A stretch of DNA of 12,541 bases from assembly GCA_045593905.1 (NCBI GenBank), contig JAZNXL010000023.1, forward strand, positions 1-12,541, given 5' to 3'. The DNA comes from RGIG9041 sp045593905 (lineage in GTDB: Bacteria; Bacillota; Clostridia; Oscillospirales; QAKW01). The position numbers and the translations under genes are program-made. The notes beneath the pieces were generated by a model that searched no databases, was not told the DNA's origin, and worked only from the letters and a program-made list of their open reading frames with translations. Positions 6,176-12,541 of the stretch are shown here, in pieces (position 1 is the first letter of the stretch; the number at the start of each line of letters is the position of its first letter).

Positions 6176-7681
6176 ATTTATTGTTCTATATCTTAAAGCC
6201 TCAAGAACGTGATATTTTGTTATTTGCTCTGATTTTTCAAGGTCGGCAATAGTTCTTGCGATTTTTAAAATTTTGTCATATCCGCGTCCTGTTAAATTCA
6301 TTTTATCAAAATTTTCGTGCAAAACTCGGCTCGCATCTTCAGTTAACACACAAAATTGCTTAATCAGTTTTGGCGTAAGGTCTGAATTCTTATAGATTCC
6401 TGTTCCTTTATACCTTAAATATTGAATTTTACGAGCATCTAAAACACGTTTTCTTATGTCTTCTGATTTTTCCGCCTCGTTGTTAGAACTAATTTGTTCA
6501 TAGTCTACAGCGGGTACCTCGATATGAATATCAATTCTATCAAGCATAGGTCCCGAAATTCTTGAGGTGTATTTTTCTATTTGAGATGGCGTGCAGATGC
6601 ATTGCTTTTTGGGGTGCCCCAAATAACCGCACTTGCATGGGTTCATTGCACAAACAAGCAGTATGTTACAAGGATATGTAACCGAACCTGCTGCTCGGCT
6701 CACTGTGATTTCGCCGTCTTCGAGCGGCGCTCTCATACTATCAACTAATTTTGGTGAAAATTCGGTAAACTCGTCTAAGAATAGTACACCGTTGTGGGCG
6801 AGTGAAATTTCACCCGGTTTAGGTACGCGTCCGCCACCGCACAAACCAACATCGCTAATAGTGTGATGTGGAGCTCTGAATGGTCTTGAGGTGATAAGAC
6901 CGTCACCACCGAGTTTGTTGGCAACTGAGTAGATTTTGGTACACTCAATGGCTTCTCTGAAAGTAATAGGAGCAAGAATTGTAGGCATGCGTTTAGCAAG
7001 CATACTTTTACCACTTCCGGGAGGGCCTACCATAATTACGTTGTGACCGCCTGCCGCTGCAATTTCAAGCGCTCTTTTAGCTGCAAACTGTCCTTTTACT
7101 TCGCAAAAATCAACATCAAACGATGTGTCATTTTGCGCAACAAATTTTTTAGGTGCGATTGGAGATATTAGTTCTTCGCCTGTGAAATGACATAAAAGCT
7201 GACGTACTGATTTTACAGGATATATTGCTATGTCATCAACATATTCACATTCTTTTGTATTGTCGCTGGGAATAAAAATTGATTTAACGCCGCTTTCTTT
7301 TGCTTTAATTACCATTGGTAAAACACCACTAACACCGCGTATTTCACCTAATAAAGAAAGCTCGCCTGCAAAAGCAATGTTTTCAAGGTCGGTATTAATT
7401 TGCCCCGAAGCCTTTAAAAGTCCAAGCAAAATAGGTAAATCAAAAACCGAACCTTCTTTTTTTACATTTGCAGGAGCAAGGTTTACGGTAATTCGTTTTG
7501 CAGGAAATAAAAAGCCTGAGTTTTTATATGCGCTTCTTACTCGTTCTTTAGCTTCTTTTACAGCAGCATCAGGCAGACCAACTATTTCAAAAGCAGGCAG
7601 GCCGTTTGCAACATCAACCTCGACGTCAACGTCAAAAGCATCTATTCCGTTTATTCCGTATGATAAAATTTTCGTAACCAT
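6170..7681 (-). CDS. comM: ComM/YifB-family AAA+ ATPase (Mg-chelatase-like)
   Basis: The 503 residues match the ComM/YifB family. In naturally transformable Gram-negative bacteria ComM is a hexameric helicase that extends branch migration of incoming DNA. The role in Clostridia is less certain. An N-terminal S5-fold domain (about 1-170) starts with the family hallmark YGINGIDAFDVDVEVDVANG and contains GLPDAAVKEAKERV. The AAA+ core has Walker A GPPGSGKS (219-226), Walker B LFLDE (Asp303, Glu304) and the Cys-rich CAMNPCKCGYLG. A C-terminal lid and helical domain carries LTGRGYDKILKIARTIADLE. The start ATG has AAGGAAAT (7692-7685) ahead of it. The gene is monocistronic, convergent with potD and divergent from the PFOR gene. 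Confidence 0.93.
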   Translation of the reverse strand: MVTKILSYGINGIDAFDVDVEVDVANGLPAFEIVGLPDAAVKEAKERVRSAYKNSGFLFPAKRITVNLAPANVKKEGSVFDLPILLGLLKASGQINTDLENIAFAGELSLLGEIRGVSGVLPMVIKAKESGVKSIFIPSDNTKECEYVDDIAIYPVKSVRQLLCHFTGEELISPIAPKKFVAQNDTSFDVDFCEVKGQFAAKRALEIAAAGGHNVIMVGPPGSGKSMLAKRMPTILAPITFREAIECTKIYSVANKLGGDGLITSRPFRAPHHTISDVGLCGGGRVPKPGEISLAHNGVLFLDEFTEFSPKLVDSMRAPLEDGEITVSRAAGSVTYPCNILLVCAMNPCKCGYLGHPKKQCICTPSQIEKYTSRISGPMLDRIDIHIEVPAVDYEQISSNNEAEKSEDIRKRVLDARKIQYLRYKGTGIYKNSDLTPKLIKQFCVLTEDASRVLHENFDKMNLTGRGYDKILKIARTIADLEKSEQITKYHVLEALRYRTINK

Positions 7682-7710
7682 AGCATTTCCTTATTTTTAT
7701 ATTTAACGAC

Positions 7711-7739
7711 ATTTTAGTACATTTTTCTATTTTTTACAA
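7711..7739 (-). promoter_or_regulatory. Promoter of comM
   Basis: On the minus strand, TTGTAA (7739-7734), a 17-bp spacer and TAAAAT (7716-7711) predict a start near 7704. This leaves a leader of about 23 nt that includes the ribosome binding site. The boxes are fair, not perfect. Confidence 0.55.
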
Positions 7740-7788
7740 TACTTATAAGAATTTCGACTAAAAAATGTATAAATTTTATTTTATTTGC

Positions 7789-7817
7789 TTTACATTATTA
7801 AAATTTAGTGTTAAAAT
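7789..7817 (+). promoter_or_regulatory. Main candidate promoter of the PFOR gene
   Basis: TTTACA (7789-7794), a 17-bp spacer and TAAAAT (7812-7817) each differ from consensus by one base. The predicted start near 7824 gives a leader of about 55 nt. The initial transcribed region holds the imperfect palindrome TTGGCAAATTGCACAA (7823-7838), a possible operator with no assigned factor. Confidence 0.6.
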
Positions 7818-7830
7818 TATGTTTGGCAAA

Positions 7831-7858
7831 TTGCACAATTTTAAATTTTATATATAAT
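7831..7858 (+). promoter_or_regulatory. Second, weaker promoter candidate for the PFOR gene
   Basis: A perfect -10 TATAAT (7853-7858) has a poor -35, TTGCAC (7831-7836), at 16 bp. The predicted start near 7865 would fall within the ribosome binding site (GGAG at 7866-7869), so a transcript from here would have almost no leader. This makes it less likely than the promoter at 7789-7817. Confidence 0.3.
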
Positions 7859-7878
7859 TTTAAAAGGAGATAAAAATC

Positions 7879-10800
7879 ATGGCAAGAAAATTTAAAACCA
7901 TGGACGGTAATAATGCCGCAGCTCACGTATCGTATGCGTTTACTGAAGTTGCAGGCATTTATCCTATTACACCGTCAAGTCCTATGGCAGACTATGTTGA
8001 CCAATGGTCAGCTCAAGGACTTAAAAACATTTTTGGAACAACAGTAAAAGTTGTTGAAATGCAGTCTGAAGCCGGCGCTTCAGGTACTGTTCACGGCTCA
8101 CTTGCAGCAGGTGCTCTTACAACAACCTACACCGCTTCGCAAGGTCTTTTACTTATGATTCCTAATATGTACAAGATTGCAGGCGAACTTTTACCTTCAG
8201 TTTTCCACGTGTCAGCTCGTTGTGTTGCTTCACATGCTCTTAACATCTTTGGTGACCACTCAGACGTTTACGCTTGTCGTCAAACAGGTTTTGCTATGCT
8301 TGCTGAAACAAATACACAAGAGGTTATCGACCTTGGTGCTGTTGCACACCTTGCTACTATCAAGAGCCGCGTTCCTTTTATCAACTTCTTTGATGGTTTC
8401 CGTACTTCACACGAACTTCAAAAAATTCAAGTTTGGGATTTTGAAGACTTAAAAGAAATGTGTGATATGGATGCTGTAGATGCTTTCCGTAAACGCGCAC
8501 TCAACCCCGAGCGTCCCGTAATGCGTGGTTCACACGAAAACGGCGACATCTTCTTCCAACATCGTGAAGCTTGTAACAAATATTACGATGCTGTTCCCGG
8601 TATTGTTGAAGAATATATGAACAAAGTAAACGAGAAAATCGGTACTGATTATAAACTCTTTAACTACTACGGTGCACCCGATGCTGAACGTGTTATCGTT
8701 GCTATGGGTTCAATTTGTGACGTTGCTGAAGAAGTTATTGATTATTTAACAGCAAAAGGCGAAAAAGTTGGTCTTGTTAAAGTTCGTCTCTATCGTCCTT
8801 TCTCAGCTGAAAGATTTGTTGATGCTATTCCTGCTACTGCTAAAAAGATTGCAGTTCTCGACAGAACCAAAGAGCCCGGTTCACTTGGCGAACCGCTCTT
8901 CCTTGACGTTGTTGCAGCACTTGCAGCAAGAGGCAGAAAAATCGACACCGTTATCGGTGGTCGTTATGGTCTTGGTTCAAAGGATACTCCTCCTTCAAGC
9001 GTATTTGCTGTTTTTGATGAACTTGCAAAAGACGCTCCCAAGCCTCAGTTCACAATCGGTATCAACGACGACGTTACAAACCTCTCACTTGAAGAGAAAG
9101 TATCTCCCAACACTGCTGCAGAAGGCACAAAAGAATGCAAATTCTGGGGTCTTGGCGGTGACGGTACAGTTGGTGCTAACAAAAACTCAATCAAAATCAT
9201 TGGTGACCACACCGATAAATACGTTCAGGCTTATTTCCAATACGACTCTAAAAAGACAGGCGGTATAACTGTATCGCATCTTCGTTTTGGTGATAAACCC
9301 ATTAAGAGTCCTTACTATATCAACAAAGCTGACTTTGTTGCATGTCATAACCCGTCATACGTAATCAAGGGTTACAAAATGGTTAACGACGTTAAACCCG
9401 GCGGTGTATTCCTTATCAACTGTCAATGGACTGCTGAAGAGCTTGATAAGCATATGCCTGCTGATGCAAAACAGTATATTGCTAAAAACAACATTCAGCT
9501 TTACACTGTAAATGCTATTGACCTTGCTGCTCAAATTGGTATGGGCAAACGTACAAACACAATTCTTCAGTCTGCTTTCTTTGCACTTGCTGACATTATG
9601 CCAAGAGAAGATGCAATTAAGTATATGAAAGATGCTGCAACAAAATCTTACCTCAAAAAAGGTCAAGACGTTGTTGATATGAACCATAAAGCTATCGATG
9701 CAGGTGCAACCGCATTTGTTAAAATTGATGTTCCTGCTTCATGGGCAGATGCTTGCGATTGCGCTGCTAAAGATGACGCTACTGCTGACAACAAGCTCGT
9801 TAAAATGGTTGACACTATCATGAAGCCTGTTGGTATGATGCAAGGTGACTCACTTCCTGTTTCAGCTTTTGCTGATTGTGCTGACGGTACATTTGAACAG
9901 GGTGCTTCTGCTTACGAAAAACGCGGTGTTGCTGTTCTTGTTCCTGAATGGAATGCTGAAACATGTGCTAAATGTAACAAGTGTGCATTTGTTTGTCCTC
10001 ATGCAACTATCCGTCCGTTCGCTCTTACCGAAGAAGAAGCTGCTAATGCTCCTGCTTCAACAAAGATTGCTCCTAAGCCCATTATTAAAACTGATTACAA
10101 ATATACTCTTGCAGTTTCACCGCTTGATTGTATGGGTTGCGGCGTTTGTATCGGCGTATGTCCTACAAATTCACTCAAGATGGTTGCTGCTGAGTCACAA
10201 CTTGCTCAACAACAAGCATTTGATTACTGTGTATCAAAAGTTACAGAAAAACCTGAAGTTGCAACTTCAGCTAACGTAATCTCGAGCCAGTACAAAAAAC
10301 CGCTTCTTGAGTTCTCGGGCTCATGCGCAGGCTGTGCTGAAACTTCATACGCACGTCTTATCACACAGCTCTTTGGTGATAGAATGTATATCTCGAACGC
10401 TACAGGTTGTTCATCAATCTGGGGTGGTCCTGCTGCTACATCACCTTACACTGTAAATGCTAAAGGTCATGGTCCTGCTTGGGCTAACTCACTCTTTGAG
10501 GATAACGCTGAGCACGGTCTTGGTATGTACCTTGGTCAAAAAGCACTCAGAGACCAGCTTATTGAGCAGGTTGCTGAAATTGCTGATTGCGATAAAGCTA
10601 CAGCTGAGCTTAAAGCAGCTGCTGCTAAATACCTCGAAACAAAAGATGATGGCGAAGCTAATAGTAAAGCTACTGAAGCACTTGTTGCTGAACTTGAAAA
10701 AGTTACTGATTGCGAGCATTGCTCAGCTATCCTTGCTAAGAAAGAATACCTTTCAAAGAAATCAGTATGGATATTCGGTGGTGACGGTTGGGCTTACGAT

Positions 10801-11418
10801 ATCGGTTTTGGCGGTCTTGACCACGTACTCGCTTCAGGTAACGATGTAAACATTATGGTATTCGATACCGAGGTTTACTCAAACACCGGCGGTCAGGCTT
10901 CAAAGGCTTCGCAAATCGGTCAGGTTGCTCAATTTGCTGCTGCAGGTAAAGCTATTTCTAAGAAATCACTCTCTGAAATTGCAATGTCATACGGTTACGT
11001 ATATGTAGCTCAAATCGCTATGGGTGCTGACCTTAACCAAACACTCAAAGCTATTAAAGAAGCTGAAGCATATCCGGGTCCGTCACTTATCATTGGTTAC
11101 GCTCCCTGTGAAATGCACAGCATTAAGGGCGGTATGATGAACTGTCAAAAAGAAATGAAGAAGGCTGTTGACTGCGGTTATTGGAATATGTTCCGTTATA
11201 ATCCTGCACTCAAGGCTGAGGGCAAAAACCCGCTTTCAATCGACAGCAAACCCGCTACTGCTGATTACAAAGAATTTATCATGGGCGAAGCTCGTTATGC
11301 TTCACTTACTCGTTCGTTCCCCGAACGCGCTGCTGAACTCTTTGACCAAGCAGAACAAAACGCTAAAGATTCAAGAGCACATCTTGAAAAACTTGCTGAA
11401 CTCTACGGCAAGAACTAA
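7879..11418 (+). CDS. nifJ: Pyruvate:ferredoxin oxidoreductase, single chain
   Basis: The enzyme converts pyruvate and CoA to acetyl-CoA and CO2 and passes electrons to ferredoxin, the central anaerobic pyruvate reaction. The 1179 residues are the usual length. The N-terminal domain has YPITPSSP, with Thr31, Glu64 (EMQSEAGA) and Arg114 (SARCVASHALN) at the active-site positions known from Desulfovibrio PFOR. An 8Fe-8S ferredoxin-like domain has Cys696, 699, 702, 706 and Cys751, 754, 757, 761. The proximal cluster is held by Cys816, Cys819, Cys844 and probably Cys1077. The thiamine diphosphate domain shows GGDGW (967-971) and YSNTGGQ (1000-1006). Codon use is strongly biased (GCT, CTT, GGT), unlike its neighbours, which suggests high expression. 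GGAG lies nine bases before the ATG, and two stop codons in tandem end the gene. The symbol follows common usage; a role in nitrogen fixation is not implied. Confidence 0.97.
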   Translation: MARKFKTMDGNNAAAHVSYAFTEVAGIYPITPSSPMADYVDQWSAQGLKNIFGTTVKVVEMQSEAGASGTVHGSLAAGALTTTYTASQGLLLMIPNMYKIAGELLPSVFHVSARCVASHALNIFGDHSDVYACRQTGFAMLAETNTQEVIDLGAVAHLATIKSRVPFINFFDGFRTSHELQKIQVWDFEDLKEMCDMDAVDAFRKRALNPERPVMRGSHENGDIFFQHREACNKYYDAVPGIVEEYMNKVNEKIGTDYKLFNYYGAPDAERVIVAMGSICDVAEEVIDYLTAKGEKVGLVKVRLYRPFSAERFVDAIPATAKKIAVLDRTKEPGSLGEPLFLDVVAALAARGRKIDTVIGGRYGLGSKDTPPSSVFAVFDELAKDAPKPQFTIGINDDVTNLSLEEKVSPNTAAEGTKECKFWGLGGDGTVGANKNSIKIIGDHTDKYVQAYFQYDSKKTGGITVSHLRFGDKPIKSPYYINKADFVACHNPSYVIKGYKMVNDVKPGGVFLINCQWTAEELDKHMPADAKQYIAKNNIQLYTVNAIDLAAQIGMGKRTNTILQSAFFALADIMPREDAIKYMKDAATKSYLKKGQDVVDMNHKAIDAGATAFVKIDVPASWADACDCAAKDDATADNKLVKMVDTIMKPVGMMQGDSLPVSAFADCADGTFEQGASAYEKRGVAVLVPEWNAETCAKCNKCAFVCPHATIRPFALTEEEAANAPASTKIAPKPIIKTDYKYTLAVSPLDCMGCGVCIGVCPTNSLKMVAAESQLAQQQAFDYCVSKVTEKPEVATSANVISSQYKKPLLEFSGSCAGCAETSYARLITQLFGDRMYISNATGCSSIWGGPAATSPYTVNAKGHGPAWANSLFEDNAEHGLGMYLGQKALRDQLIEQVAEIADCDKATAELKAAAAKYLETKDDGEANSKATEALVAELEKVTDCEHCSAILAKKEYLSKKSVWIFGGDGWAYDIGFGGLDHVLASGNDVNIMVFDTEVYSNTGGQASKASQIGQVAQFAAAGKAISKKSLSEIAMSYGYVYVAQIAMGADLNQTLKAIKEAEAYPGPSLIIGYAPCEMHSIKGGMMNCQKEMKKAVDCGYWNMFRYNPALKAEGKNPLSIDSKPATADYKEFIMGEARYASLTRSFPERAAELFDQAEQNAKDSRAHLEKLAELYGKN

Positions 11419-11425
11419 TAAAATT

Positions 11426-11457
11426 ACGACACAGCCGATTGGCTGTGTCGTTTTTTT
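11426..11457 (+). terminator. Intrinsic terminator of the PFOR gene
   Basis: A perfect 11-bp stem ACGACACAGCC / GGCTGTGTCGT (11426-11436 with 11441-11451) has a GATT loop and runs straight into seven T residues (11451-11457). It is a textbook strong terminator, placed seven bases after the PFOR stop. Confidence 0.92.
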
Positions 11458-11478
11458 AAATTTTTTTGCGATAACTAA

Positions 11479-11507
11479 TTGATTTTACATACATTTATGT
11501 TTATAAT
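11479..11507 (+). promoter_or_regulatory. Promoter of the GMP synthetase gene
   Basis: TTGATT (11479-11484), a 17-bp spacer and a perfect TATAAT (11502-11507) predict a start near 11514. The leader of about 28 nt has no room for a purine riboswitch. A second TATAAT at 11522-11527 is too close to the ribosome binding site to be useful. Confidence 0.7.
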
Positions 11508-11541
11508 ATAAACATATTTTTTATAATTTGGAGGAAATTTA

Positions 11542-12522
11542 ATGGATTGTAATGTAAGACCTGATACAATGAAAAGAATTACCACCTTTGAACTTGCTAA
11601 CGAGTTTATTGATAAGCAAGTTAAAGATATTAGAGAACAAGTTGGCGATAAAAAAGTTTTACTCGCGCTTTCAGGTGGTGTTGATAGTTCTGTTGTTGCC
11701 GCACTTTTAATAAAAGCTATTGGTAAGCAACTTGTTTGCGTTCACGTTAATCACGGCCTTATGCGTAAAGGCGAGAGTGAAAAAGTTATCGAAGTATTTA
11801 AAAACGGTCTTGATGCAAACCTTATTTATATTGATGCTACTGATAGGTTTTTAGACCTTTTAAAAGACGTAAGAGACCCTGAAACAAAAAGAAAAATCAT
11901 TGGTAATGAGTTTATCAAAGTGTTTGACGAAGAAGCTTCAAAACTCGAGGGTATCTCGTTCCTTGCACAGGGCACAATCTATCCCGATATTCTTGAAAGT
12001 GACGGCGTTAAAGCTCACCACAATGTTGGCGGTCTTCCTGAAGAAATGGCAATGGAACTTGTTGAGCCTGTTAAACTTTTGTATAAAGACGAGGTTCGCG
12101 TTGTAGGTGAGGCTCTTGGTCTTCCGCACGAAATGGTATATCGTCAACCATTCCCGGGTCCCGGACTCGGTGTTAGATGCCTTGGCGCTATCACACGCGA
12201 TAGACTTTTCGCTCTTAAAGAAGCTGATGCAATTTTAAGAGAAGAGTTTGATAAATGCGGTCTTGCCGAAAAAGTATGGCAATATTTTATAGCTATTCCT
12301 GATATTAAGAGCGTTGGCGTTAAAGACGGCAAACGTTATGAAGGTTGGCCCGCAATTATTCGTGCAGTTAATACAACCGATGCAATGACAGCAACAATCG
12401 AAGAAATTCCTTATGCTATATTACATCATATCACAAATAGAATTACTCACGAAGTTGATGGTATTAACCGTGTTCTTTTAGACCTCACACCTAAGCCTAT
12501 CGGCACCATTGAGTGGGAATAA
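11542..12522 (+). CDS. guaA: GMP synthetase, stand-alone ATP-pyrophosphatase subunit
   Basis: GMP synthetase adenylates XMP and aminates it to GMP. This 326-residue protein holds only the synthetase half. It has an N-type ATP pyrophosphatase domain with the P-loop SGGVDSS (44-50), VNHGLMRKGE, AQGTIYPDILES and HHNVGGLPEEM, then the dimerisation/XMP-binding domain with RQPFPGPGLGVR and the conserved end KPIGTIEWE. The usual N-terminal class I glutaminase domain, about 190 residues in one-chain bacterial GuaA, is absent. It is not truncated by the window: a promoter, GGAGG (11530-11534) and ATG precede it, and a terminator and the PFOR gene lie upstream. It must use free ammonia or a separate glutaminase subunit, as in archaeal two-subunit enzymes. 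An internal ATG at 11569 is a less likely start. Confidence 0.92.
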   Translation: MDCNVRPDTMKRITTFELANEFIDKQVKDIREQVGDKKVLLALSGGVDSSVVAALLIKAIGKQLVCVHVNHGLMRKGESEKVIEVFKNGLDANLIYIDATDRFLDLLKDVRDPETKRKIIGNEFIKVFDEEASKLEGISFLAQGTIYPDILESDGVKAHHNVGGLPEEMAMELVEPVKLLYKDEVRVVGEALGLPHEMVYRQPFPGPGLGVRCLGAITRDRLFALKEADAILREEFDKCGLAEKVWQYFIAIPDIKSVGVKDGKRYEGWPAIIRAVNTTDAMTATIEEIPYAILHHITNRITHEVDGINRVLLDLTPKPIGTIEWE

Positions 12523-12541
12523 TTAAAACTAAAACAGCTTG

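Noticed and set aside
7230..7706. Plus-strand open frame of 158 codons opposite comM
   Set aside because: It is antisense to the conserved N-terminal half of comM, shows no family features and crosses the comM promoter region.
7823..7838. Rex (redox repressor) binding site upstream of PFOR
   Set aside because: Rex sites have the form TTGTgAA-N4-TTcACAA over 18 bp. Here the arms are TTG/CAA over 16 bp, and the inner bases form a direct repeat (GCA) instead of an inverted one.
9845..10279. Leu-rich plus-strand open frames inside the PFOR gene (this one, and others at 8768-9268 and 10457-10849)
   Set aside because: The Leu-rich composition comes from reading the heavily biased GCT/CTT codons of PFOR one base out of frame. 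There are no independent start signals.
1..12541. Mobile elements, CRISPR arrays, toxin-antitoxin or defence genes
   Set aside because: No transposase, integrase, spaced direct repeats, terminal inverted repeats around a gene or small paired genes were seen. All sizeable frames are accounted for by core genes.

Overview
The window looks like chromosomal core sequence from a strictly anaerobic, low-GC member of the Bacillota (Clostridia; an Oscillospirales-like gut lineage is plausible but unproven). The evidence is AT-rich intergenic DNA with sigma-A type promoters, GGAGG-type ribosome binding sites, TTG starts, a lipoprotein-type PotD, a single-chain pyruvate:ferredoxin oxidoreductase (PFOR) and NrdR. 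I see no transposase, integrase, CRISPR array, phage gene or long repeat. There is no gene-free stretch over 300 bases.

Layout. (1) 1-67, minus strand: tRNA-Arg(CCT), cut by the window edge at its 3' end, with its own strong promoter at 185-213 and a leader of about 110 nt. (2) 289-1280, plus strand: nrdR followed 8 bp later by an unrecognised acidic 176-residue protein, closed by a terminator at 1285-1315. The nrdR promoter contains what look like tandem NrdR boxes at 211-226 and 242-257. (3) 1329-2303: an RluA-family pseudouridine synthase, closed by a large compound hairpin. (4) 2401-6143: a promoter and the compact potABCD operon for spermidine/putrescine uptake, whose genes abut or overlap by 4 bp. 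(5) 6170-7681, minus strand: a ComM/YifB-type AAA+ ATPase, convergent with potD and sharing a bidirectional terminator with it. (6) 7879-11418: PFOR, divergent from comM, with its own promoter and terminator. (7) 11542-12522: a monocistronic GMP synthetase ATP-pyrophosphatase protein that lacks the usual N-terminal glutaminase domain.

How the genes relate. These are mostly independent transcription units: deoxyribonucleotide regulation (nrdR), rRNA modification, polyamine import, DNA processing, central anaerobic carbon metabolism (pyruvate to acetyl-CoA) and GMP synthesis. Only nrdR with its downstream gene, and potABCD, look like operons.

No large new system is evident. The points most worth a second look are the tandem NrdR boxes at nrdR's own promoter, one of which overlaps the divergent tRNA promoter; the split-type GMP synthetase; an anticodon-arm look-alike in the tRNA leader; and a small GC hairpin between the potB ribosome binding site and its TTG start.
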